From: Ascarosepion bandense
Taxonomy: Eukaryota; Mollusca; Cephalopoda; Sepiida; Sepiidae
Length of the DNA stretch: 64,000 nucleotides
Direction: 5' to 3'
Assembly (NCBI GenBank): GCA_037127315.1
Contig: JBBBDQ010001124.1
Coordinates: forward strand, 405,501-469,500
In this document: piece after piece, positions 9,490 through 19,239 of the stretch
How the letters are laid out: each line of letters opens with the position of its first letter
Position numbering within the stretch: the stretch's first letter is position 1
Position numbers and translations under genes: made by a program
The notes under the pieces: model-generated
What the model was told of the DNA's origin: nothing
What the model saw: the letters and a program-made list of their open reading frames with translations, nothing else
Database searches by the model: none

Positions 9490-12003
9490 ACTGAGGAAGA
9501 GATAGAAACATTCTACTCCATACTGGACAATGCCAAGGGTCAGTGCAAAAGCCAAGAAATCAGAATAATAATGGGTGACTTGAATGCTAAAGTAGGCAAA
9601 GAGAGGGAAGGAGACACGACTGGCAACTTTGGATTAGGAGTCCGTAACGAACGAGGAGGAAAATGGGTCCAATGGTGCACAGCAAATGACCAGGTAATAA
9701 CTAACACCTGGTTTCAAGAACACCCACGACATCTATGGATATGGAGAAGCCCAGGAGGTGAAACAAAGAACCAAATAGACTACATAATCATAAACAGGAG
9801 TTTCAGAAATGCAGTGGTGCAATGAAAAACCTACCCAGGCGTCGACTGCAGATGCAACCACATTCCAGTCATTTGCAAACTAAGGGTAAAACTTTAGAAA
9901 ATGATAAAGCCTAGCACGGCACCGAAACTGAAATACAACACGCTCGTGAATGACCTTAAACTGCAGAAAGAATACACTAACAGTGTGAAAAACAAATATG
10001 AAGAAAAAATTGGACAAGGACATTCAAAATGGGACTCACTAAAGGAAGTGATGGTGACATCAGCAAACAACGTTGCTCCAAAGGAAATCAAACGCAGAAG
10101 AAACACAAGTGGATGACTGAAGAGATCCTTGACATGATGCAAAGGAGATGGAAAATGATGCCAAGACATGGAAGAGAATACAAGAAACTGCACAAGGAAA
10201 TAAGGAACAAATACAGACAGGCAAAAAAGGAATGGCTCAACGACAAATGCGCAGAGGTAGAGAGAGACAGAGCAGGACTAATAAAGCCGACATGCATAAA
10301 GATATAAGAGAACTGACAGGACAAAAAGCCTGCTCCTCAACAGGATGTATAAAGGCCAAGGATGGAATGATAATACTGGAGAAAAAGGAAATACTCAAGT
10401 GATGGAAAGAATATATAGATGATCTTTTCCATGACAAGAGAGAGCAACCGATAATACACAAAGATGAGGACGAACCAGAAATATTAAAGTCTGAAGTGGA
10501 CGCTGAAATGGACAAACTGAATAGAAACAAAGTAGCTGGTCCAGACGGCATTGTAATAGAACTGCTGTTAGCCCTGGAAGAATTCGGCATAGAGAAAATT
10601 GGGGAAATAATAGATGAAATTTATAATAGTGGAATAACATCAGATGACCTATGCAAATTCATTTTCATAGCATTACCTAAGAAGCCAGGTGCAAACAAGT
10701 GTTAACTACACCAAACTATCAGCTTAATGAGTCATATTACAAAATTGATTGTCTGAATACTGATGAATAAAACAAGAAGCAGAATCAGGCCAGAGATAGG
10801 ACAAGAACAGTGCGGGTTTGTCAAAGACACTGGGACAAGGAACGGAATGCCATATTTATGATTAGGATGCTCTCTGAAAGGGCAATACAAATGAAGGTCT
10901 TATACCTATGCTTTATTGACTATGCAAAAGCGTTCAACAAAATACACCACAAAGAATTGATGGAGATGCTCAGCAGCCTCGACATATTTGGGAAAGACAT
11001 TAGGGTAATTAAGTACCTCCACTGGCAGCAAACTGCCTGCATACGGACAGGTAATGAATTCAGTGGTTATACAAAGATAGAAAGGGGTGTAAGACAGAGA
11101 TGTGTATTTTCACCAGATCTATTTAACTTGTACAGTGAGAATATTTTGAGGACCCCAGATGTTATGCCAGGATTTGTCATTGGAGGTCACAATCTGAACA
11201 GCATAAGATACGCAGACGACACAGTGTTGATTGCAGACACAGAAAAAACTGCAGGACCTTCTACAGAAGGTAGCTGAAGAGAGTGAAAAGAAGGGACTAC
11301 AAATAAACTGCAAGAAAACTGAATGCATGGACATCAGCAAAAAGAGCCGCCCAAAGTGCAAAATACAGGTGGGGGATGTTAAAATCAAGCAGGTACAAAA
11401 ATTTAAGTATCTGGGAAGTGTTCTAACTGAAGACAGAAAGTGCAACACAGAGATCCAAAGGCGAATTGGCATGGTAAAAGATGCATTCCAGAAGCTGAGT
11501 AAAGTATTAAGACACGGGAAACTTTCACTAGAAACAAAGAAGAGAGTACTGGATTGCTATGTGATGTCAGTTCTTCAATATGCAGTGAATGTTGGACAAT
11601 ATCAAAAAGATGAAGGGAAAACTTGAAGCAGCTGAAATGTGGTTCTACAGCAGGATGCTGTGAATATCGTGAACTGAGCTTGTGAGTAATGACGAGGTGT
11701 TGGAAAGAATGGAAATGAAAACGAAATTAATATTGAGCATCAGGAAGAGACAACTAAAGTTCCTGGAACATGCAATGAGGAAGGAGGGCTTGGAGAACCT
11801 GATACTAACAGGCCAGATAGAGGGAAAAAGAGACAGAGGAAAGCAGGGGGTAACATATTTGAAGGACCTGAGGAGGTGGATGACTGATTGGGGGCTGAGA
11901 GACGTTACAGGAGAAAGCGTGCTAAGAGCCACCAGGAATAGGGAGACGTGGAAGGCCATGATCGCCTACGTCCTGAAAGGACAAGGTACATAGAAGAAGA
12001 AGA
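9490..12003 (+). pseudogene. LINE A (RTE-like non-LTR retrotransposon), longest copy, inactive
   Basis: Domains in order: a C-terminal half of an AP-type endonuclease (MGDLNAKVG at 9571, then TWFQEHPRHLWIWRSPGG and NQIDYIII to about 9825); a linker; RT fingers with NKVAGPDGI (about 10525) and ALPKKPG (about 10675); RT palm with [17 protein letters not shown] (10910-10965), [16 protein letters not shown] (about 11085-11130) and catalytic RYADDTVLI (about 11206-11235); then YLGSVLTEDRKCN, a KRVLDCYVMSVLQY block, FLEHAMRKEGLENLILTGQ and the C-terminal AYVLKGQGT (11993). A (GAA)n tail follows. Several frameshifts and stops (e.g. after 10703 and 11277) inactivate it. The endonuclease would nick target DNA and RT would copy the RNA at the nick. 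The amino end of the endonuclease is missing. Family assignment to RTE is from motif style; a related clade is possible. Confidence 0.85.
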
Positions 12004-13309
12004 TAGACTAAGAGCATCCAAGACAAAGATATCAGCCACTCCCAAGTGTGTAAACTAATCTTTAGCCTTTATAGACTGACATTAATTCATAAATATGTCT
12101 TGCCACATCCTGTGTTGCCTCGAGATAAAATAAAAGAATTACATTGATGATTTGAAATGCACACAAAGAAAATCAGGCTCAAGTTTGATTGAAAGAGATT
12201 TCAATCTACAAACAAATAATATAACATTAAATGCTAATTACCTTTAATCTCAGCAACCACTCCTCCCGTGTTACAGAGGGGTGGTTTGTGGGATTAACCA
12301 ACACATTCCAGCCAATATTCACAAAGAAAAAAACTGGACAATTTACACAGGTGTACATTTGTATCTTGTCTTACACCCTGGATCTGTTTCTAGTGCTAAG
12401 TAAGGATAATAGCAATTTTCACCTGGAGGTTTTGGAATGGGTATAAATAAGGCCTTACCAGTCATCTGTCCATAAGGTTTGTGAGATTAAAAGTAATTAG
12501 ACTTTAATGTTATATTGTTTGTATCTCTATTTTAATCAAATATTAATATTAATGCCCCAATAACTTGTTTTTAGAGTCTGTTCACATATTCTTCAAACTA
12601 GAAATTACTTTATTTTGATTGGTCCACACTGTCTATGTAACAATATTTCCCTGATTAAGAGGGTTTGGCTAGTTGTGAAGCTTTTAAAACTCTCCAACAT
12701 GAAATAAACCTCATCACTTGATATGACACAGATAGTGTCGAAACAAAATAGCTACTTTTGTAGTGATATAACATATTTATGTTATAAATACTCTCTATAT
12801 ATATATTCGAATGGTTTCTTTTCTCACACTTTAGTATGTGGAAATCACTTGATTTCTTGCTTCTATACCACCTACAATATTCAAAAACTTAAATGCAATG
12901 CCAGTTACCATCTTCTTTTTACTGAATATCTTCTTTCACTCCCAGTAACTCCTTGAATCCTAGGGGCAGTATAGCCTTGGTTGGAGTGAGGTGTCTGTGT
13001 GTAAAAATTCTCATTTGTAATATAAGAAAAGGAACAGTAAAATTAAAAAAGAAGACAAGAGAAAAACTATATTTTTCCGACACAAGAAAAATGAAATTTA
13101 ATTTCTTTGCCTTGATAAAGTCTATCAGTAAAAGAAATGTGTAGGTGAAAATACAGTTTTCCTCTTATCTTCTTCTTTCATTATATATATAATTAATATG
13201 AAGAAATTTTTACTTAGCTGAGCAGTGATATTTTTAAGTTTCATGAAGGCATATTGTAATGTCTTCATTCTTCAGGGTTTATGTTTCTTCTGTTGTTTCC
13301 CATTTTTTT
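12004..13309. other. No recognised feature
   Basis: AT-rich sequence with short open frames that show no domain or conserved motif. Only small low-complexity stretches are visible. Confidence 0.5.
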
Positions 13310-13710
13310 GGGTCCTGGGCATGATGGTAAACTGCATCCGGCAGCAAGGCCTCTGTTTGGGAGGTTGTAAGGAGCATGAAACCACCTCTTAATTGCTGTT
13401 GTTCCCAGGTTCACCCTGACCTGGAGAGGTAGCACCTGTTAGAGTCCCAGCTATGGGTAAATAGTTAACCCCCAAACAGGGGTCAAAATGCTATAAAAGT
13501 ATTCAACAAAACTTTTTTGAATGAAAAATGTTATCAACAAAACTTTTTTGAATAAAAAAAGAAACATTAACAACAAAACTTTTTTGAATAAAAAAACCGT
13601 TACCAACAAAACTTTTTGAATGAAAAAACCGTTACTAACAAAACTTTTTGAATAAAAAAATGTTACCAAAAAAACTTTTTTGAATAAAAAAAACCGTTAC
13701 CAATAAAACA
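13310..13710 (+). repeat. Repeat E, copy 2, with 27-28-bp tandem tail
   Basis: The core 13310-13490 matches the other repeat E copies. Its tail (13498-13710) is about seven imperfect copies of a unit containing caacaaaacttttttgaat plus aaaaaccgttac. The minus-strand open frame over the tail is a phenylalanine/leucine-rich artefact of this minisatellite. Confidence 0.75.
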
Positions 13711-13771
13711 CAATCCCCACCCAAATATAAACAAACAAAAACAATAAAAGAAATTAAAATGATTTTTCAGC

Positions 13772-13890
13772 ATTAAATGAATGCATGGTCATCAGTAAAA
13801 AGGGCTGCCCAATATTCCAAATACAAGAAGGTTGATATGCTGGTTAAATAAATCAATCAATCAACCAACCAACCAACCAACTGACCATTT
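13772..13890 (+). repeat. Short LINE A fragment fused to SINE tail
   Basis: 13775-13825 matches the LINE A block atgcatggtcatcagtaaaa. It continues directly into ggttgatatgctgg and (aatc/aacc)n, the tail type of the 5S-SINEs (compare 59605-59645). Confidence 0.5.
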
Positions 13891-14429
13891 TTTTGTGTTT
13901 ATATGAACTTTGGTGCAGCTTGATATCTTTTTATGTGAGTGATGAGTGCAGTTTGATATCTTTGTGTGTGAGTAATCAAAAATCTAAAAAAGATTACCAT
14001 GTGATGATGTGCCACTTTCTTAAGATAAGTTCCTTCCTTATTTGGTCTTTACTGCCGTTGCCATAGTTGGCACACACTGGCATCAAGATCATCATTCTCT
14101 CTACTTATTCCTTTCTTTCATCTGGTGGTGAAGACTGAGATGACCATGAAGACCCAATCTACTCTTGAACAGTCATGTGCAGGAGTTTTGAATTCAGAAT
14201 TGGCCTTCTCCTAGTCTGGCTGTCACTCAAGGCTAGAGACCCAGTTTGCACTACTGGTAGACCTATAACAAGCAGTAGAGAGAAGAAACTGTGCTCTTCC
14301 TAAGAGTATTAGAGTGAAGTTAATGAGATAACAATATATATTTTTCTATATTTCAGGAACAATATTTATTAGGGAAAAAGGCATAACAAAGCAGGAAAAG
14401 TTTTGTAACATTTTGTCTTTTAAGACTTC

Positions 14430-15245
14430 ACAATTTAAACAACCTAACATACGCAGATGATACAGTGCTGATAGCAGACAGCAAGGAAACTACAAGACCT
14501 CCTACAGAAGGTAGCTGAAAAGAGTGATAAGAAACGACTACAAATAAACTGCAAGAAAACCGAATGCATGGTCATCAGTAAAAAGGCCAGCCCAATATGC
14601 CAAATACAGGTCAGGGATACTAGAATCAAGCAGGTACAAACATTTAAATTCCTGAGAAGTGTTATAACAGAAGACGGAAAGTGTGACACAGAGATCAGAA
14701 GGCGAATTGGCATGGTGAAGGAAGCATTCCAGAAGTTGAGTAAAGTATTAAGAAACAGGACAATTTTGCTAGAAACAAAGAAGAGAGTACTGGATTGCTA
14801 TGTGATGTCAGTTCTTCAGTATGGCAGTGAATGCTGGACAATATCATCAAAGATGAAGGAAAAACTTGAAGCAACTGAAATGTGGTTCTACAGAAGGATG
14901 CTGTGAATATCATGGATCGAGCATGTGAGCAATGATGAGGTTTTGGAAAGAATGGAAACGAAAAGGAAATTAATACTGAGCATCAGGAAGAGACTGCTGA
15001 AGTTCCTGGGACATGCAATGAGGAAGGAGGGCTTGGAGAATCTGATACTAACAGGCCAGATAGAAGGAAAAAGAGAGAGGGGAAAGCATCGGATAACATA
15101 TTTGAAGGATCTAATCAGGTGGATGATGGAATGACGGTTGCATGGTGTAACAGGAGAAGGCGTGCTCAGAGCCACCAGGGATAGGGAGATGTGGAAAGCC
15201 ATGATCGTCTACGTCCTGAAGGGACAGGGCACATAAGAAGAAGAA
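14430..15245 (+). pseudogene. LINE A fragment, RT palm to 3' end
   Basis: Begins at the [10 protein letters not shown] codons (about 14450) and continues through the ECMVISKKASPIC block, a KFLRSVITEDGKCD block, SVLQYGSECWTIS, MRKEGLENLILTGQ and the C terminus, ending in a gaagaagaagaa tail at 15236. Frameshifts near 14500 and 14905 and further stops make it non-functional. It is 5'-truncated, as expected of incomplete target-primed reverse transcription. Confidence 0.85.
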
Positions 15246-16004
15246 GAAATCTTAAAGGGTGAAATGATTCAAAAGAAAACTTTTTTCACTTTTTCATGCA
15301 TTTTTCCCTAGTGAAGTCAATGCAGCATACTATTAAGCCAAATCTTGAACCTGGTTTGCCAGTTTTGCTTCCAATGTGGATAACCATTGCACCACCCACG
15401 CATCCATACATATGTGTGTATGTCTATATGTAATGTTTATGTCAGAATTTAAACTGTAATTTTCAGGGTGCAGTGACATTTATCAGGGTGGCACGGGCAA
15501 TTGAGACTGGCTAAGTGGAACAACACAATCAAGTTGATGACAAAAAAATAGAGAGCCAGGCCCATGTTTTGATTTTTCCCTCCCCAGCCAAGAACACGCA
15601 CACAACCTTTCCTTCTCACACAGCCTGGGAAGAAGCCGGTTTTGGTGACAGAGTTGCTATCATTTAGAAGGCCAGATTACCAATGTTGCTGGGGAAAACG
15701 CAGAGGCAAGATGTCAATGGAATTCCAATTTTCTGTAGATGAAGACATTAACCTTTGGCAATATAGATCATTCTCAAGCGCCAAGTATAAAGACCAAAAC
15801 TAAGAGACATTTTCATGGAAACATGAAGATAATTCCAATAGACGTCAGGAGAGGGTGGGGGTGGGGTGATTAAAGATAATTACAAAGATCAGTCAGACAT
15901 TTCGTCAGATTTACAGAAAATAATTTAATGAATATTTTAGTCACTGTCAATGGCTTTTGATGCTGTTTTGAAGAAAAAGAAACCATGCCATCTTATTCAA
16001 ATCA
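15246..16004. other. Mostly unassigned; small antisense SINE-head fragment
   Basis: At about 15345-15410 the plus strand reads gtggataaccattgcaccac, the antisense of the SINE tRNA-like head. The rest, including the more GC-balanced 15470-15740, has no recognisable motif. Confidence 0.45.
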
Positions 16005-16290
16005 GCTTTCAAAATATCACATTGAAACACTAGTTCTCACATGATTACTAAAGTTAAGCTCCACTGAGTCTGGTTAGTACCTAGATGAGTGACTTCTTGG
16101 GAATATCAGATACTATAAGCTTGCATATGCAAGTAGTGTAATGGATAACATCTTGGAAATGGAGATTGGAGAGCTGAGTTCCAATTCTAATTGAGTTTAT
16201 TGCATTCACTTATGCACAAATACCCTCGGGAAAAGTAGAAATCCATCTGTTTACCCTCCACCCCAGTTATGGGTTAATTAGTAGAACTTG
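16005..16290 (+). mobile_element. Composite 5S/tRNA SINE, diverged
   Basis: 16005-16117 is a mutated 5S rRNA (aagttaagctccactgagtc, gatgagtgacttcttgggaa). The tRNA-like head and body follow (gtgtaatggataacatc, gagttccaattc, ccccagttatgggtta). It lies about 230 bp before a second, better preserved copy in the same orientation. Confidence 0.75.
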
Positions 16291-16521
16291 TACTGATAAA
16301 TTGTTACTATTGCCAAAAAATTCTTACAATGTAAAAAACATTTTCTGGCTTTAAATAACCTGCAAAGAGTTGGTAAGCCATAAAAACAAACCAGTCACTC
16401 AGATTAGCATTAGTTAATAGAAAAGGAAAAATATCACAAAGAGAATATTGCAATTTTGACACCGTAGATCTGTTCTTTCCTGGTCAAAGACTATTTTTCT
16501 TAGTTGTTCAATTTAGTGTAG

Positions 16522-16981
16522 GCTTACAGCCTATCACATTGAATATACCGGTTCTCGCTCAATCATTGAAGTTAAGCAAAGTTGAGCCTGGTCAGTACTT
16601 AGATGGGTGACCGCTTGGGAATACCAGGTGCTGTAAGTGTTTAGTGATGGATGTGCATTGTGGTATAGTGGATATCGGCTTGGAAAAAGAAATCAGTGAG
16701 CCGAGTTAGAATTCCAGTTGAATACCCTGCATTCACTTAAGCACTGGTGCCCTTGGGAAAGGGATTAATCTATCCCTTCCCTCCAGTTATGGGTTAAATA
16801 ACAAGGGTAGGACTTGGGAACCCTGCCCTTAAAAAACAAATCCTAATGAATCTTGATACTCAAAAAAGAAGAAAAGTATTACTAGACACAAAACTTACAT
16901 AAAAACAACAATAAATTGTTGAAAGGAAAAGGTATTACCAGCAATAAATGAATGAAAATTTAGTTGGCAATAAAATACCTG
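16522..16981 (+). mobile_element. Composite 5S/tRNA SINE, split by the gypsy insertion
   Basis: 5S rRNA-like head 16522-16638 (gcttacagcctatcaca, aagttaagcaaagttgagcc, gatgggtgaccgcttggga), then tRNA-like head (attgtggtatagtggatatc; gagttagaattcc), then body (ccctccagttatgggttaaa) and a tail (ttggcaataaaat). The SINE is interrupted at 16981; its remainder (ggtgttgatatgccataaa) resumes at 23415. The intact layout is seen at 59154-59650. Both 5S and tRNA internal Pol III promoters are present in tandem. Confidence 0.85.
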
Positions 16982-17398
16982 TGTTGTATATCAATAAACA
17001 ACAAATACGCATATATATAAAAATATAAGTTATATTTTTATTAATGACGATGAACCGTGTAGCATAGGGGACAGAGAATTGAGAGAGCGCACCTCTAATG
17101 GGTTGACGGGAGTGTCGTCGTATCTGTTGTGTCTCTCTCTCTCTCTGCTGCTACTCTGGTCTGGCGAATCCGTGCGCTGAGGTCTTTTTATAATCTCCAG
17201 AACCGGGACTTTTTCTTCCGGTTTTGCCTCGCCCACGCACACCCACGTAATTCTCAGAGACACCTGTTCTGTTTGCCTCTGTAGCCATTTCCGCTACTGC
17301 CGGAAATAAGGTCAAACAAACATCCGTTCCTTTCAACGACCGGAAACACCCTCGCTTGCATCAGCCTTCCTCGGGTGGGGCCAGATTGTTATATTACA
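16982..17398 (-). mobile_element. 3' LTR of the gypsy element
   Basis: Plus-strand reading starts TGTTGTATATC and ends TTATATTACA. The terminal 71 bp (17328-17398) are identical to 23340-23410. A polypurine tract abuts it on the internal side. A minus-strand AATAAA (17037-17042) could serve as the polyadenylation signal. The outer edge at 16982 is inferred from the CCTG duplication and is less certain than the inner edge, because the SINE tail resembles the first LTR bases. Confidence 0.7.
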
Positions 17399-17419
17399 TT
17401 CCTCGCCCTCCCATTTTCC
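17399..17419 (-). promoter_or_regulatory. Polypurine tract, plus-strand primer site
   Basis: On the minus strand the 21 bases before the LTR are almost all purine (gggagggcgaggaa next to TGTAATATAAC). This is the expected priming site for second-strand synthesis and marks the 3' LTR boundary. Confidence 0.75.
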
Positions 17420-18043
17420 AAAATGTTCACCTAAGAACATTTTAAGCGCAACACCCTCACACTCCTCCCCATGCCACACAAGCCCGACAATTGTATAAAA
17501 CATGTGCACGCCAAAACAACAAAACATGTGCATGCCGAAACAAAAAAAAACAACAAAAGAATATATAGGGGAGCCTACATCGGCAACGCAACAATGTTCG
17601 TGTCCATCGTGAAAATTGTTCTACCAGCTCGATGTTTCATTGTTCCTTTTTTTTTTTTTTCAATATCCATTTTCAGAGAATTGGGCAAAGTTCTTAAAAA
17701 TGTTCATTTTCTTTCTCGATTCTGTCCATAAGCGTAGACGCCTCGATGCATAACCACATGATTATAGGCGGTAACCGCACCCCAGTTTCTAAACTGACAT
17801 CGAGTAAATGACCTTTGACCAACACCATGCGTGTTTCTGCTCGAGTTTATTGTTACACATGTAACTTCATTTAATTTAATTTAATTTCAAACATACTATG
17901 TTTGAACACAGAAAAATGGCCCTTATCTGCAATGCATATCATTCATAGTCTGACCGAGAAATGTTCAATAGAAAATGAAGAAAATTACCCTGATTCCAAC
18001 GTTAATCCGCATGCAATTCACTTGTGGAGGATATTAATTTAGT
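17420..18043. other. 3' untranslated part of the retroelement
   Basis: Between the possible third ORF and the polypurine tract. It contains short open frames without motifs. I see no second protein. Confidence 0.5.
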
Positions 18044-18382
18044 CTAAAAAAATGGACCCATGACTCGTAGTTCCTTAGTTTGTACAATGTCTTCTATTCC
18101 TTGAACTACTTCCTCTGGATTCGAAACCAAGCATATCTGATTTGTTGACGTCTCTCTGTTTAACGCAGAGACATTTGAGTGTTGAACACCCGTTGACCCC
18201 GGAGTACTATTCACAACGGATAACTCAATTTCCTTTCCCGAAGCACTGTTGCTTCTTTTACACTTAAAAATCCGCTTCCTGGCTATTATTCCAAGGATTA
18301 TTATTACGCCGACCACCCCAGCAATGACCCCTATCGTCAACCTCCTCGGGAGTTCCTCACATCCTTCACTAAATCTCTCCAT
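18044..18382 (-). CDS. Single-pass membrane protein ORF (env-position, unknown)
   Basis: A 112-codon frame located after pol and before the polypurine tract, where envelope genes sit in gypsy elements that have one. Residues 15-35 (LTIGVIAGVVGVIIILGIIA) form a strong transmembrane segment followed by the basic stop-transfer RKRIFKCKR and a serine/threonine/asparagine-rich tail of about 70 residues. That is the layout of the C-terminal end of a type I membrane protein. No signal peptide or ectodomain is seen. Just upstream on the minus strand are polypyrimidine-AG sites (ttgtaacag, ttttgtgcag), so this may be a 3' exon of a spliced env-like or captured host gene. Start codon choice is uncertain. 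Function not recognised. Confidence 0.4.
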   Translation of the reverse strand: MERFSEGCEELPRRLTIGVIAGVVGVIIILGIIARKRIFKCKRSNSASGKEIELSVVNSTPGSTGVQHSNVSALNRETSTNQICLVSNPEEVVQGIEDIVQTKELRVMGPFF

Positions 18383-18858
18383 ATTTATCTGTTACAAGGT
18401 ATTTACTAGTTTTCAGAAATTAATATATCTTCAAAAGATATTTCCCAAGTCACATAAATTAAAATTCACAGAGGATGTTGAATTGATGGGAACCTGCACA
18501 AAAGCATAATTCACAACCATAGAAATGTAAATCATTTTGTAGTGTACAGTCATTGAAAAGAAATCCAAAAAAAAAAAACCTAACACTGCACAACTCAACG
18601 TAGAAGAAACTTCCTTTACATGATTTTACATTTCACTTACTCAATAAAAGTAAGATTAATTAAGCAACATACCAGTAAACTCACTTCACATATATGGTAA
18701 AATATTAACAAAAAAAAAAATAAATCATTAACTCAGATGTTTTGTACTTACAGATAGGTAAATATTTATTCCTCCCGTCAACCTCCTATGCGCTCTCCGC
18801 TAGGCGTACTACTCTCTACATGTAGTCCTGCACCCCCTCCGTTCTACCCTTAATGTGT
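18383..18858. other. Unassigned spacer between third ORF and 380-bp repeat
   Basis: AT-rich, with short homopolymers. No open frame with a motif. A donor-like ctgtaagtac is visible on the minus strand near 18745. Confidence 0.4.
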
Positions 18859-18859
18859 T

Positions 18860-19239
18860 TGTTGCACACTTTCTTCTAGTGAGTGCAGAACCAGGGATCG
18901 AACCGCAGACCGTTGGATTTCAATTCAACGCTCTCCCAGGTGGCTTCTTGCTACGCCTCTTCCTCTTCCTACTCCACTTTCCTCCTTCCACCTTTTCACT
19001 GCGTCTCTCTGCGTCAGCTTCTCGCCAAGAAATTGACGCCACTCCTCTTGAGTGAACTTGGTCGGTCAGTTTTATAATCCATTTCTCTACCCATAATCCA
19101 TTTCCTCAGTCTATAAAAATTCCACTCGAGGGCCTCCTCTCTTTTTTCCTTTAGAATGAGCTGAAGGTGGATTATTAAGACAGCGGTGAGTATTATTATT
19201 ATTTTCTTTCTTTGGAACAGATTACTGCTCTGCACGCCA
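18860..19239 (-). repeat. 380-bp direct repeat, downstream copy (LTR-like)
   Basis: Matches 22960-23339 base for base over 380 bp except for about one substitution (tgcgtctctc versus tgcatctctc). Minus-strand termini are TGGCGTGC...GTGCAACA, i.e. TG...CA. The last 14 codons of pol and its stop lie inside it. It also contains a tRNA-like stretch with an exact B box (ggttcgatccc, at 18894-18904 on the minus strand). No polypurine tract abuts it. Confidence 0.9.

Noticed and set aside
13451..13669. Phenylalanine-rich minus-strand ORF
   Set aside because: Translation of the repeat E tail minisatellite.
14220..14330. Possible minus-strand SINE (ggctagagacccag)
   Set aside because: Only scattered words match; too diverged to support.
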